A stretch of 64,000 nucleotides of DNA from NCBI RefSeq assembly GCF_009754945.1, contig NZ_WPIN01000002.1, positions 248,001-312,000 of the forward strand. The letters are read 5' to 3'. The DNA is from Spirosoma arboris. Its GTDB lineage: Bacteria > Bacteroidota > Bacteroidia > Cytophagales > Spirosomataceae. The position numbers were made by a program, and so were the translations under genes. Within the stretch, counting starts at the first letter, position 1. The number at the start of each line of letters is the position of its first letter. Under the pieces are notes generated by a model. It did no database searches. It worked only from the letters and a program-made list of their open reading frames with translations, and was not told where the DNA came from. Below, one piece after another: positions 51,090-60,185 of the stretch.

Positions 51090-51157
51090 TTTAAACACAG
51101 AGGCACGGAGTGCACAAAGAAATCCATCTCCGTGCACTCCGTGCCCCTGTGTTTAAA
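51090..51157. terminator. 26-bp hairpin with TTTAAACACAG and GGCACGGAG arms
   Basis: Arms 51090-51115 and 51132-51157 with one mismatch and a 16-nt loop. It ends the M16 operon on the minus strand and lies upstream of the riboswitch. The CACAGAGGCACGGAG word resembles a hairpin seen repeatedly in many bacterial genomes (recalled). Confidence 0.75.
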
Positions 51158-51162
51158 CTAAC

Positions 51163-52539
51163 TTAAAATCCGTCGGCCTTGATTTCTTTCTCGGTGACAG
51201 TTCCGTATTTTTTCACTTTATCCCGAATGGTTTCTGCCTTACCAACAAGCACAAACTGGAGGTTATTTTTCGGAAAATACTGATCAATGATCTGGCGCGT
51301 TTTAGCCACCGTTAGCCCATCGACGTTCTTCTGGAAATTATTAATGAACGACTCATCGAAGCCCATACTGAACATATCCGTCAATAGGTTCGCTAACTCA
51401 CTAGCCGATTCGTATCGTGGCGGGAAATCAGCTTTGACGTAGTTCTTAGCCGATGCCAGCGTTTTCTCATCGATACCCGTTTTGTGCAGGCTATCGAGAA
51501 CCTGCAAAGCCATGTCGATTGCCTGCGTAGTCGTGCTAACCTTTGTAAAGGTTGAGATAGCAAACGTACCACTCTTTCGATACGTACCGAAACGGCTGCT
51601 CGCTCCGTAGGTCAGGCCCGAATTCACACGCAGCGCATCGTTCAGCCAGGAGGTGAATCGTCCCCCCAGAATTGTATTGACTACAGTTACCGGAATAAAG
51701 TCGGGGTTGTTTTGAGTGATTCCTTTACCACCAATCAAGAACGTCGTTTCGCGGGCATCATCTTTGTTTACTAACAACACTCGGTTCTTATTAAACGAGA
51801 AGGTCGGCTCTGTCAAGGCTGGTGACGTTGATGGTGCCGTTTTCCAGCTACCGAATAAATCGGTAACGCGTTTTTTCATCTCCGCCGTATTGAAGTCACC
51901 CACAATGGCAATAGCCGCCCGATCGGCAGTATAATACTTTTGATAAAACTGCCGGGCATCGGTTGCTGAAACCGCCGAAACTGAGCTTGGTGTACCTGTG
52001 AGAGGATTTGCATACGGGTGACCTTCGTATACAAATCGGTTGAAATAGGAATTAATCACACCACGGGGACTTTCTTTCTGTTGCGTTAACTGAAGCAGCT
52101 GTCGTTGCTTATACTTATCAAATTCAACCTGATCGAAGGTCGGTTTCGTAATCACATCCTGGATAATATCGAACAGTAAATCCTGATCCTTTACGGCAAA
52201 TGAAGATGTCAGCTTAGCAACCTCCTTACCTGCGTAGGTATCCACGCTGGCCCCAACATATTCGATTTTTTCTTCCAGTTGCGACTTCGTGTATTTAGAA
52301 CTCCCGAACAGAAGTGCTTCGGCAGTCATATTGGACAAACCATAACGACTTCCATCCTGCACAGCTCCCGCATCGAATACGGCCGAGATATTAATAAGCG
52401 GCACTTCATGCTGCTCCATCAAATAAATCGTAAGTCCATTTTTGAGCTTGAACTTCTGATAAGGTGGTACCTTAAATGTCTGCGCCAACGACGCGCCTGT
52501 TATGAACAGAGTAGTAATAAAAATGAGTATCGATTTCAT
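51163..52539 (-). CDS. M16 peptidase-like subunit, catalytically inactive
   Basis: 458 residues from ATG 52539, signal peptide KSILIFITTLFITGASLAQ. The M16 fold is clear (LKNGLTIYLMEQHEVPLINI, GLSNMTAEALLFGSS), but the metal motif HxxEH is replaced by NMTAE, so it cannot bind zinc in the usual manner. It pairs with the active protein encoded upstream at 52599 and probably forms a two-subunit periplasmic peptidase as in other Bacteroidota. Confidence 0.9.
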   Translation of the reverse strand: MKSILIFITTLFITGASLAQTFKVPPYQKFKLKNGLTIYLMEQHEVPLINISAVFDAGAVQDGSRYGLSNMTAEALLFGSSKYTKSQLEEKIEYVGASVDTYAGKEVAKLTSSFAVKDQDLLFDIIQDVITKPTFDQVEFDKYKQRQLLQLTQQKESPRGVINSYFNRFVYEGHPYANPLTGTPSSVSAVSATDARQFYQKYYTADRAAIAIVGDFNTAEMKKRVTDLFGSWKTAPSTSPALTEPTFSFNKNRVLLVNKDDARETTFLIGGKGITQNNPDFIPVTVVNTILGGRFTSWLNDALRVNSGLTYGASSRFGTYRKSGTFAISTFTKVSTTTQAIDMALQVLDSLHKTGIDEKTLASAKNYVKADFPPRYESASELANLLTDMFSMGFDESFINNFQKNVDGLTVAKTRQIIDQYFPKNNLQFVLVGKAETIRDKVKKYGTVTEKEIKADGF

Positions 52540-52598
52540 ATAGTGAAACCTATAATGCCTGGGCAACTGCCTGGCGGCCCGGCTTATAGATTTGAGGA

Positions 52599-53942
52599 TT
52601 AATTGTTTTTAGCAGGATTCGTCTTAGGCTCTGGCAATAGATAACCGACAGTGCGGTTACGACTGGTCAAATAAGTCTTGGCCACGCGCTGCACATCTTC
52701 TTTAGTTACTTTCTCATAGAGAGCCGGAGCTTCATACAGCTTTTTGTAGTCCCCGAAAAATAGCTCATAAGTCCCCAATGAATTCGCCTTTCCATTGATC
52801 GACTCCATTGTGTGATAGAACTCCATCAATTTCTGATTCTTCAACTTTTGCAATTCTACATCGGTAATACCTTCATTGATCACCTTGTCTATCTGATTAA
52901 GTATCGACCGCTCTAATTGCTCAGCAGATATATTACTGGCCGCAATAGCATAAATCGAAAATAAGCTCGGGTCGAACGACTGATCCATATTGCTGAATAC
53001 CCGCGATGCGATGGTAGAATCGAGTACCAGCGATTTGACTAAACGCGACGAGTTCCCCGAACTGAGTACGCCACTGAGCAAATCGAGGGCATAATAATCG
53101 GGATGGCGGGTTGCGGGTGTATGATAAGCCAGCAAAATATTAGGCGTCGCTACGTCTTTATAAGTTGTTGCTCGACGTTCGCCATTTTGGGGAGGCTCTA
53201 CAGTGCGTAAGCTATCGGGCAGTTTTTGCGCTGGAATCGGCTCAATATATTGCTCGGCCAGCTTCTTGACCTGAGCCGCATTTACATCGCCAACCACTAC
53301 GGCAACGGCATTATTAGGCGAGTAATACGTCTTAAAATACTTTTCCAAATCAGCTTGCGTCCATTTCTTAATATCCGACTCAAAACCAATCACCGGAAAC
53401 ATATATGGGTGCTCAACAAAAGCGACCGACTGCACTAGCTCGTTAATAACTCGATAGTTACTGTTTTCCAAACCCGTACTCCGTTCCGACAAAACAACAC
53501 CCCGTTCGCTTTCAACCATTTTTGGATCGATGGCTAAGTCACGAATACGATCGGCTTCCAGGTCGAAGATTGTTTCGAGTGCACCGCTCTGAAACCAGTC
53601 GGTATAGACTGTATTATTTTCGGTCGTATAAGCGTTGTTCGATCCGCCATTGGCTTCCATAACACGGTCGAACTGCTTGGGACCGTATTTTTTAGCCCCG
53701 TTGAACATCATGTGTTCAAAAAAGTGTGAGAGGCCCGTTATGCCATGTACCTCATTCCTGGAACCGACTTTCCAGAATGAATAGAAATTGGCGTTTGGAA
53801 TCGAATGGTCTTCGAGGACCATGAATTTCATGCCATTTTTGAGCGTAAAGGTTTGCACATCCTCTGGCTTGGGTTTGTTCTGCGCTAGTACAATGCCCGT
53901 TGCGAACGTCAACCCGGCCAGCAGACCGATTCGTTTGTTCAT
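52599..53942 (-). CDS. M16 zinc peptidase, active subunit
   Basis: 447 residues from ATG 53942 with signal peptide (MNKRIGLLAGLTFATGIVLA). GLSHFFEHMMFNGAKKY contains the intact HxxEH zinc site, with the downstream Glu in FDLEADRIRDL. Followed after 60 bp by its inactive partner. M16 pairs degrade peptides in the periplasm. Starts 217 bp from the divergent PadR gene. Confidence 0.95.
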   Translation of the reverse strand: MNKRIGLLAGLTFATGIVLAQNKPKPEDVQTFTLKNGMKFMVLEDHSIPNANFYSFWKVGSRNEVHGITGLSHFFEHMMFNGAKKYGPKQFDRVMEANGGSNNAYTTENNTVYTDWFQSGALETIFDLEADRIRDLAIDPKMVESERGVVLSERSTGLENSNYRVINELVQSVAFVEHPYMFPVIGFESDIKKWTQADLEKYFKTYYSPNNAVAVVVGDVNAAQVKKLAEQYIEPIPAQKLPDSLRTVEPPQNGERRATTYKDVATPNILLAYHTPATRHPDYYALDLLSGVLSSGNSSRLVKSLVLDSTIASRVFSNMDQSFDPSLFSIYAIAASNISAEQLERSILNQIDKVINEGITDVELQKLKNQKLMEFYHTMESINGKANSLGTYELFFGDYKKLYEAPALYEKVTKEDVQRVAKTYLTSRNRTVGYLLPEPKTNPAKNN

Positions 53943-54158
53943 GAGTATAGTTTTAATTGGGAAATCTAAAATTACTGGCGAAATAGGGGATTGCCAAAAA
54001 TGGTAGCACTCAGCGTTTGGTTGAAAGACAACCTTTAAGCTCCCCACGTTGCGAGCTGAAGAGCAGATAGATTAAAAAAATTCAATCCATTACTTGTATA
54101 TTTAATTTTCTTATATATATTCGTAATAGAAAGTAAGGGAATAAACCATAGGTAATTT

Positions 54159-54512
54159 ATGGAACAAGTCAGTAGTGAGTTTTTAAGAGGAACCTTGAAG
54201 ACGATTGTCTTAAAGCTACTCTCCGAACAGAATAAAATGTATGGCTATCAGATAACTCAGGCCGTCAAAGAGCGGACCCGTGGCGAACTGACGTTGACTT
54301 TTGGAGCGCTTTATCCGGTCCTTCACAAGCTGGAGCAGGAAGGTTTACTGATAAATGAGTCGGTTGAAGTGGATGGTCGACTACGTAAATATTACTCCTT
54401 AACAGATAGCGGCACTCAAATGGCTATTCAGAAGATCTCTGAATTTGAGCGCTTTGTCGACTATATGCAGCAATTATTTCAAACACCTCCTAATCTGGCC
54501 TATGGCAATTGA
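54159..54512 (+). CDS. PadR-family transcriptional regulator
   Basis: 117 residues. RGTLKTIVLKLLSEQNKMYGYQI begins the winged helix typical of PadR, LTFGALYPVLHKLEQEGLL is the recognition region, and a C-terminal helix follows. Co-transcribed with the membrane protein at 54530 (17 bp gap). PadR regulators with a downstream membrane gene usually control it. Confidence 0.95.
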   Translation: MEQVSSEFLRGTLKTIVLKLLSEQNKMYGYQITQAVKERTRGELTLTFGALYPVLHKLEQEGLLINESVEVDGRLRKYYSLTDSGTQMAIQKISEFERFVDYMQQLFQTPPNLAYGN

Positions 54513-54529
54513 TTTAATCCCTTACGCAT

Positions 54530-55063
54530 ATGGAAAAGCTAAATCCTCAGCAAATAGACCGTATCCACAAATACCTTTTACAAAGTGGCCTCTCCGACGG
54601 GCTGCTCAACGAACTACTTGACCATCTTGTTTGCGAAGTCGAACATTACCTGTGGATTGGTCTTCCTTTTGAATCAGCACTGCAAAGAACCCTACTAGAC
54701 GCCAATGCAGAATCAGTTCAAAAGCTCCGTAAACTCTATCAAGAGGAGCTGACTTTTTCGGAGGCACAGCTTGCCGAAGCTAGTCTTGATGATATACTGT
54801 TTCAGTTTCGCAATAAATCCTACGGAGCCTATTCATTGCGACAATCCTACCAAAAGACATTAGTGTACGCGTTGGGTGGAGCATTAGGGCTTGGGCTGAT
54901 GATGATTGCCTTATTGCATCTGATTAGTCAAAAAAACTGGTCTTACTGGAGTCCCTGGGGACTGGTGTGGATCATCGGAGTGGGGGCTGTTACAGGAGCG
55001 ATAGTTATGTATTTCCTACAACAGGAACGTTGGGAATCCATACCCGACCACGAAGAAGGTTAA
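54530..55063 (+). CDS. Two-pass membrane protein with a TonB-like NKSYGAYxLR motif
   Basis: 177 residues. N-terminal cytoplasmic helical part, then DDILFQFRNKSYGAYSLR (the NKSYGAYxLR motif normally found at the start of Bacteroidota TonB proteins), then two membrane segments (LGGALGLGLMMIALLHLI and WIIGVGAVTGAIVMYFL) and a short tail. In other genomes PadR is followed by proteins with such prefix domains before permease parts; here the permease is absent. Role unknown, probably controlled by the PadR regulator. Confidence 0.7.
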   Translation: MEKLNPQQIDRIHKYLLQSGLSDGLLNELLDHLVCEVEHYLWIGLPFESALQRTLLDANAESVQKLRKLYQEELTFSEAQLAEASLDDILFQFRNKSYGAYSLRQSYQKTLVYALGGALGLGLMMIALLHLISQKNWSYWSPWGLVWIIGVGAVTGAIVMYFLQQERWESIPDHEEG

Positions 55064-55124
55064 TTTTATGGTTTGTAATTCCTACTATGTAGTTTTATGA
55101 CGCAACCAAAAACTACAAACCTAC

Positions 55125-55898
55125 ATGACAAAATCGCTTTGGTCGCTTAGCGGTCAACGTGCCCTCGTAACGGGCGGAACCAAAGGAATCGGCGAAGCCA
55201 TTGTTCGGCAATTTCTGAACCTCGGCGCGTCCGTATTTATCGTTGCCCGTGACAATCACTTACTTCAGCAGCAGTTAACGGAATATCGACAGCAAGGACA
55301 TCTGGTCGATGGCTTAGCCGTTGATATGAGTAAGCTTGGCATAGCAACTCAGGTCATTGATGCTGTTAACGAAAAGTGGGGAAGCTTGGATATTTTGGTC
55401 AATAATGCAGGAACCAACATTCGCAAAGCCACCGCTGATTATAGTTCTGCCGATTACGAGCATGTTCTGAATACAAACCAGCGCTCAGCTTATGAATTAA
55501 GTCAAGCCGCTTATCCATTACTGAAAGCGTCTAGTATTGGCGGCAAGATCGTAATGATTTCGTCGGTATCGGGTTTAGCCCATACAAGTAGTGGTTCCCT
55601 CTACGGAATGTCCAAAGCTGCCATGCTTCAGCTTACCCGAAATCTGGCTGTTGAGTGGGCTTCCGATGGAATTCGGGTGAATGCGGTGGCACCCTGGTAT
55701 ATAAAAACACCACTGGCAACTCCCGTTCTTACCAATCCTGAAAAATTAGCAGGAATACTGAAACGTACTCCGATGAATCGAGTTGGCGAACCAGAAGAAG
55801 TAGCTTCTGTTGTTTCTTTTTTGTGTATGCCTGCGTCCAGCTACGTCACTGGTCAAACGATTTCGGCAGATGGCGGATTGATGGCCTGGGCTTATTAA
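55125..55898 (+). CDS. Short-chain dehydrogenase/reductase
   Basis: 257 residues. Nucleotide motif [19 protein letters not shown], catalytic [21 protein letters not shown] (Tyr-x-x-x-Lys) and [12 protein letters not shown] tropinone-reductase or beta-ketoacyl-reductase-like SDR acting in the cytoplasm; substrate unknown. Its stop touches the left arm of the 29-bp hairpin at 55899. Confidence 0.9.
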   Translation: MTKSLWSLSGQRALVTGGTKGIGEAIVRQFLNLGASVFIVARDNHLLQQQLTEYRQQGHLVDGLAVDMSKLGIATQVIDAVNEKWGSLDILVNNAGTNIRKATADYSSADYEHVLNTNQRSAYELSQAAYPLLKASSIGGKIVMISSVSGLAHTSSGSLYGMSKAAMLQLTRNLAVEWASDGIRVNAVAPWYIKTPLATPVLTNPEKLAGILKRTPMNRVGEPEEVASVVSFLCMPASSYVTGQTISADGGLMAWAY

Positions 55899-55975
55899 AA
55901 ACAATCAAGGGTAGGCAGGAGTAGTCAAAAATTGCTAAACAATATCTGACTACTCCTGCCTACCCTTGATTGTTT
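55899..55975. terminator. Perfect 29-bp hairpin between convergent genes
   Basis: Arms 55899-55927 and 55947-55975 are exact complements with a 19-nt loop (core AGGGTAGGCAGGAGTAGTCA). It separates the SDR from the convergent epimerase gene and would terminate both directions. As in the palindrome at 13075, arm length is unusually long and no T tract is needed. Confidence 0.8.
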
Positions 55976-55993
55976 ATGACCCCTCCTTATTAG

Positions 55994-56938
55994 TTAAACC
56001 CCAGCTACCATTGCTTTCATCTTCGCCATAGCAGTATTCGCTACTACTTGAGCTTCCTGTGCGTAGTACATCTTATTAAAAACCTCCAACGACAGCACAA
56101 TTGGTCGATCAGGACGCTTAATAAGCTTTAGCGTTTCCTTAATTGGAGCAACACCATCTCCAGGAAAAACTCGATCAGCATCAGTGATTTTTTCGCGGGT
56201 AAAGTCGGCAGTGTAGTCATTTACATGAAAAACCTCAATGGCTGGTTTACCAACCAATGGCAGACTCACATTGCCAGAACCGCCCTTATAGAGGTGATAA
56301 ATATCCAGTAACACTCTTGCCGATGGATGGCCGCTTTCAATTGCCACGAACATAACTTCGCCTAATCGGCTCAGATTGGGCGAGAACCCCCATAATTCCA
56401 ATTGTGGTACAACGCCTGTTTTATCACCTACTTCTAAAATGGTGCGGTAACGTTCGGCAGCTTTATACAAATCAATTTTGGGACTCCCCGGCGATTGAGC
56501 ACCAATAGGTGGAGTTGCAACCCGCTTACAGCCAACTTCGGCCAGCATCTCCATTTCGCTCTTGAGTTGGGCAACGCCTTTAGCACGAGCAGCTTCATCG
56601 TCGATAATCCAGGGTGCAAATCCAATTGCATTTTCAACTTTTATTCCAGTATCGCTCAAGATTTTACGGGCATCAGCCGTAGTAGCCCCAGATTTCAAAT
56701 AAGTCTGTAAAGTCTCAACCCATATTTCAACTGATCGAAAACCAGCCTTTGAGGCTACTTCCAATTCTTTTACGAATCCAAGTTTATGCCCACGAATCGT
56801 ACTCATATTCAGACAAAGCGTAAAGGAAGGCTGTGCAGTTGGAGCAGGCATGGCGTCCAATGAATTTGACGATAGAGATGCGCCTACAGAGGCAGTCAGG
56901 GCCGCCAGTGTTTGACGACGAGTTATAGATTGAGACAT
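55994..56938 (-). CDS. Sugar phosphate isomerase/epimerase-like TIM barrel protein with Tat-type signal
   Basis: 314 residues from ATG 56938. SITRRQTLAALTASVGASLSS is a twin-arginine-like signal. The mature part follows the AP-endonuclease-2/IolE fold (VEIWVETLQTYLKSGA, GVVPQLELWGFSPN, LLDIYHLYKGGSGN, FHVNDY, GDGVAPIKETL), with metal-binding Glu/His/Asp residues present. A periplasmic xylose-isomerase-like epimerase of unknown substrate. Confidence 0.9.
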   Translation of the reverse strand: MSQSITRRQTLAALTASVGASLSSNSLDAMPAPTAQPSFTLCLNMSTIRGHKLGFVKELEVASKAGFRSVEIWVETLQTYLKSGATTADARKILSDTGIKVENAIGFAPWIIDDEAARAKGVAQLKSEMEMLAEVGCKRVATPPIGAQSPGSPKIDLYKAAERYRTILEVGDKTGVVPQLELWGFSPNLSRLGEVMFVAIESGHPSARVLLDIYHLYKGGSGNVSLPLVGKPAIEVFHVNDYTADFTREKITDADRVFPGDGVAPIKETLKLIKRPDRPIVLSLEVFNKMYYAQEAQVVANTAMAKMKAMVAGV

Positions 56939-57117
56939 GAACGAACCGGATTCAGGCGTTTTGCGATATCTATAATAAATGAGAAAATGGTATAAACCTA
57001 CTGTTTACTGGCCTCATAGCGATCGAAGAATTCATTACCGAACACTACCAGAATACTTCTTAAAACCATGCCCAAACATTCTTTAAAATAATTTTTCTGT
57101 TTCTCCTAATTATTTCA

Positions 57118-57125
57118 TACTTTTG
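57118..57125 (+). promoter_or_regulatory. Bacteroidota-type -7 box TACTTTTG
   Basis: Matches TAnnTTTG, the -7 consensus of Bacteroidota sigma-ABfr promoters, 6 bases before the expected start of the structured RNA. A clear -33 TTG element is not seen. Confidence 0.55.
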
Positions 57126-57130
57126 CACTC

Positions 57131-57273
57131 CCAAACTCGGAACATCGAGTCTAACGACATACGAGGGTGAAGGTCCGTAAGGAAACCACATCTGACTTTT
57201 TCGCAAACAAACCTTGCATTGCACGGCTTTGTCTGCCATTTAAGGTCAGGTGCAACGCGCCCGACCTTTTTTT
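57131..57273 (+). ncRNA. Structured RNA before the ribosomal operon, with SRP-RNA-like hairpin and terminator
   Basis: A gene-free transcript is expected here. Hairpin ACTCG-CGAGT opens it; then GTGAAGGTCCGTAAGGAAACC resembles the conserved apical part of bacterial 4.5S SRP RNA (GGTCCGGAAGGAAGC) with a GNRA-like tetraloop GTAA. It ends in AGGTC-A-GGTGC-AAC-GCGCC-C-GACCT followed by six T, a strong terminator at 57243-57273. TTGCAC at 57219-57224 could pair instead with GTGCAA of the terminator, giving an antiterminator. Two readings remain: the ffs gene, or a leader attenuator for rplC. Sequence alignment and covariance search would decide. Confidence 0.45.
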
Positions 57274-57328
57274 ATGTTGTTTTTGGGCTGATTGTTAAGC
57301 AGATATAGGATTCATCTAAATATTTGTC

Positions 57329-57336
57329 TAATTTTG
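57329..57336 (+). promoter_or_regulatory. Second TAnnTTTG box (TAATTTTG), probable rplC promoter
   Basis: Same type of -7 element, 73 bp before the rplC start and after the terminator at 57243-57273. It would allow constant transcription of the operon irrespective of the upstream RNA. Confidence 0.5.
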
Positions 57337-57408
57337 CGGCCCGATTCGGAAAGTCCGATAAGGAAAAACAGTACCTATTTTTTACCTGCTTACTTTAAAC
57401 AAACACAA

Positions 57409-58029
57409 ATGTCTGGTTTAATTGGCAAGAAAATCGGGATGACCAGCGTGTACAATGCGGACGGGCAGGCTCTGGCATGTACAGTGATTGAGACGGGTCC
57501 CTGTGTTGTAACTCAAGTTCGTAGCCTCGAGAAAGATGGCTACACAGCTGTGCAGCTGGGTTATGGCGACAAAAAAGAAAAGCACAGTAACAAGCCGGAG
57601 TTGGGCCACTTCAAAAAAGCTGGTACCACACCTAAGCGCAAACTGGTTGAATTCAAAGAATTCACACAAGAGCTTAATTTAGGTGAAACCCTTACGGTAG
57701 CCGACGTATTTACTGAAGCCGACTTCGTTGACGTAGTTGGAACAGCTAAAGGTCGTGGTTTCCAAGGCGTTGTGAAACGTCATGGATTCGGTGGTGTAGG
57801 CGGTCAAACGCATGGTCAGCACAACCGGGGTCGTCACCCAGGTTCGATCGGTGCCTGCTCGTTCCCATCGCGCGTGTTCAAAGGTCTTCGTATGGCTGGT
57901 CGGATGGGCGGTAATCGCGTGAAGGTGCAAAACCTGCGCATTCTGCGTATTCTGCCTGAGCAAAACCTGCTCGTTGTTAGCGGTTCAGTTCCCGGAGCTA
58001 AAAATTCATACGTTATTATTGAGAAATAG
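57409..58029 (+). CDS. rplC: 50S ribosomal protein L3
   Basis: 206 residues from ATG 57409 ([13 protein letters not shown]); a longer frame upstream lacks homology-like sequence. Contains the universal loop that reaches toward the peptidyl-transferase centre ([18 protein letters not shown]). Early 23S-binding assembly protein. Here it is the first gene of the operon; rpsJ, which precedes rplC in most bacteria, is not in the 300 bp upstream. Confidence 0.98.
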   Translation: MSGLIGKKIGMTSVYNADGQALACTVIETGPCVVTQVRSLEKDGYTAVQLGYGDKKEKHSNKPELGHFKKAGTTPKRKLVEFKEFTQELNLGETLTVADVFTEADFVDVVGTAKGRGFQGVVKRHGFGGVGGQTHGQHNRGRHPGSIGACSFPSRVFKGLRMAGRMGGNRVKVQNLRILRILPEQNLLVVSGSVPGAKNSYVIIEK

Positions 58030-58032
58030 GCC

Positions 58033-58662
58033 ATGGAAGTAATCGTATATAACAGCAAGGGCGTAGACACAGGCAAAAAGGTCACCCTTCCGGAGGAGGT
58101 TTTCGGCATCGAGCCAAACCAACACGCGATTTACCTCGACGTGAAACAATACCTGGCCAACCAACGTCAGGGAACGCACAAAGCGAAAGAGCGTGCTGAA
58201 AATGCGCACTCAACTCGCAAACTGAAGAAGCAAAAAGGTACGGGGGGTGCTCGCGCCGGTAGTGCCAAATCACCTGTATTTGTTGGTGGTGGTACAATTT
58301 TCGGACCTCGCCCCCGGGATTATAGCTTCAAACTGAACAAAAAAGTGAAGTCGCTGGCCCGCCAGTCTGCTTACGCTGTAAAAGCAAAAGCTGAGAAGAT
58401 TTCAGTTATCGACAGCATCACGCTGGAAGCTCCCCGCACGAAAGATTACATTCAATTCCTGAGTGATCTTAACCTGACGGGTCGCAAAACGCTGCTGATT
58501 CTGCCCGACGTAAACACAAATGTTGTCTTGTCGAGCCGGAACGTGCAGAAAGCGAAAGTGACCACAGCTTCGCAGGTAAACACCTACGATCTGATGAACG
58601 CTGACCAACTGCTCATTAGCGAAGAAGCGCTGTCAACCATCCAAACGTTGTTCGAAAAATAA
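58033..58662 (+). CDS. rplD: 50S ribosomal protein L4
   Basis: 209 residues, 3 bp after rplC. Characteristic GTGGARAGSAKSPVFVGGG loop that lines the exit tunnel; the C-terminal RNA-binding part is normal. In enterobacteria L4 also represses its operon; such control here is unproven. Confidence 0.98.
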   Translation: MEVIVYNSKGVDTGKKVTLPEEVFGIEPNQHAIYLDVKQYLANQRQGTHKAKERAENAHSTRKLKKQKGTGGARAGSAKSPVFVGGGTIFGPRPRDYSFKLNKKVKSLARQSAYAVKAKAEKISVIDSITLEAPRTKDYIQFLSDLNLTGRKTLLILPDVNTNVVLSSRNVQKAKVTTASQVNTYDLMNADQLLISEEALSTIQTLFEK

Positions 58663-58664
58663 TC

Positions 58665-58952
58665 ATGAGCGTACTGAAACGACCAATCGTCACTGAAAAA
58701 ATGACGGGCCTTAACAAGCAAGGGAAGTATGCTTTTGAGGTTGAACTAAAAGCCAACAAACTCGAAATTGGCAAAGCCATCGAGAAAATGTACGGCGTAA
58801 ACGTTGAGGCTGTCAACACATTCCGGGTTTACGGAAAGAAACGCAGCAAGAACATCAACGGACGTGTTGTATCGGGCAAGACCCCAACCACTAAGAAAGC
58901 AATTGTAACGGTGGCAGAAGGCGAAGTAATTGATATCTACGCTGACCTGTAA
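58665..58952 (+). CDS. rplW: 50S ribosomal protein L23
   Basis: 95 residues, 2 bp after rplD. LKRPIVTEKMTGLNKQGKY and the VNTFRVYGKKRSKN extension are typical. Sits at the tunnel exit, docking site for trigger factor and SRP. Confidence 0.98.
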   Translation: MSVLKRPIVTEKMTGLNKQGKYAFEVELKANKLEIGKAIEKMYGVNVEAVNTFRVYGKKRSKNINGRVVSGKTPTTKKAIVTVAEGEVIDIYADL

Positions 58953-58982
58953 ACCGAGCATTGCTCTACCAATTAATCAGTC

Positions 58983-59807
58983 ATGGGAGTTAAAAAACTA
59001 AGACCAATAACGCCGAGTACACGTTTTCGCGTGGCACCCGACTTTGCGGAAATAACAGCCTCCAAGCCAGAAAAAAGTCTGCTGGAGCCCATTAAGAGAA
59101 CCGGGGGCCGTAATAACGAAGGTCACCGCACTATGCGCTACATTGGAGGAGGTCATAAGCGGCACTACCGTATTATTGACTTCAAGCGCGACAAAGTCGG
59201 CCAACCTGCCGAAGTTTTGACTGTAGAATACGATCCAAACCGTTCAGCCCGCATCTCTTTGGTGCAATATGCTGACGGCGAAAAACGCTACATCATTGCC
59301 CCTCAGGGTATCACCGTTGGCCAGACGATTCAGTCGGGCGAAGGCTCAACACCAGATGTTGGTAATGCCCTGCCACTGGCTCTGATGCCAATCGGTACCA
59401 TCGTTCACAACATCGAGTTGACACCAGGTAAAGGTGGTGCAATGGCTCGTTCAGCAGGCACATACGCTCAGTTAGTTGGTCGTGAAGATAAGTACGCTAT
59501 CCTGCGTCTTCCTTCGGGCGAAACTCGCCGGGTATTAAGTGCTGGTATGGCAACGGTTGGTTCGGTATCCAATCCCGACCACATGAACGTTGTCGTAGGC
59601 AAAGCCGGCCGGAACCGTTGGTTAGGTCGTCGCCCACGCGTTCGTGCTGTGGTGATGAACCCTGTCGATCACCCAATGGGTGGTGGTGAAGGCCGGGCTT
59701 CCGGTGGTCACCCACGCTCACGCAATGGCCAGTTCGCTAAAGGTCAGAAGACCCGAAACAAGAACAAGGCATCTGAAAGCATGATTATTAGCCGACGCAA
59801 AAAGTAA
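58983..59807 (+). CDS. rplB: 50S ribosomal protein L2
   Basis: 274 residues. [22 protein letters not shown] and the C-terminal [17 protein letters not shown] near the peptidyl-transferase region. The second His of the HPHGGG motif seen in Proteobacteria is Met, probably a lineage feature. Needed for subunit association. Confidence 0.98.
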   Translation: MGVKKLRPITPSTRFRVAPDFAEITASKPEKSLLEPIKRTGGRNNEGHRTMRYIGGGHKRHYRIIDFKRDKVGQPAEVLTVEYDPNRSARISLVQYADGEKRYIIAPQGITVGQTIQSGEGSTPDVGNALPLALMPIGTIVHNIELTPGKGGAMARSAGTYAQLVGREDKYAILRLPSGETRRVLSAGMATVGSVSNPDHMNVVVGKAGRNRWLGRRPRVRAVVMNPVDHPMGGGEGRASGGHPRSRNGQFAKGQKTRNKNKASESMIISRRKK

Positions 59808-59816
59808 CAGATAACA

Positions 59817-60095
59817 ATGGCACGTTCACTCAAAAAAGGCCCATATATTGATTTCCGTCTGGACAATAAAGTTCAGGCTCAGAATGATTCGGGCAAGAAA
59901 TCGGTCATCAAAACCTGGTCGCGTCGTTCGATGATTTCGCCGGATTTCGTAGGCCACACCTTCGCTGTTCACAACGGCAACAAGTTTATCCCGGTTTATG
60001 TAACGGAAAACATGGTAGGCCACAAGCTCGGTGAATTTTCACCAACGCGCAACTTCCGGGGGCACACCGCAAAGAAAGACAAGGGCAAACGATAA
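59817..60095 (+). CDS. rpsS: 30S ribosomal protein S19
   Basis: 92 residues. [54 protein letters not shown]. Head of the small subunit, near the A-site. Confidence 0.98.
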   Translation: MARSLKKGPYIDFRLDNKVQAQNDSGKKSVIKTWSRRSMISPDFVGHTFAVHNGNKFIPVYVTENMVGHKLGEFSPTRNFRGHTAKKDKGKR

Positions 60096-60104
60096 ACTGA
60101 GCTT

Positions 60105-60176
60105 GTATAGTTGAAAGTCATGTAGTTGGCTTATGCACACTAACAAACTCGATAACTATACGACTCTACAACTCAC
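60105..60176. repeat. Imperfect word-like hairpin between rpsS and rplV
   Basis: TTGTATAGTTGAAAGTCATG and its right partner ending ACAACTCACAA pair with several mismatches. Words AGTTG and AGTC repeat within the arms. The 90-bp gap is unusual for this operon and could act as attenuator or processing site. Confidence 0.5.
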
Positions 60177-60185
60177 AATTCCAAA

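Noticed and set aside
50771..51127. Reverse frame over the cobalamin riboswitch
   Set aside because: Covers a conserved RNA structure; not protein-like.
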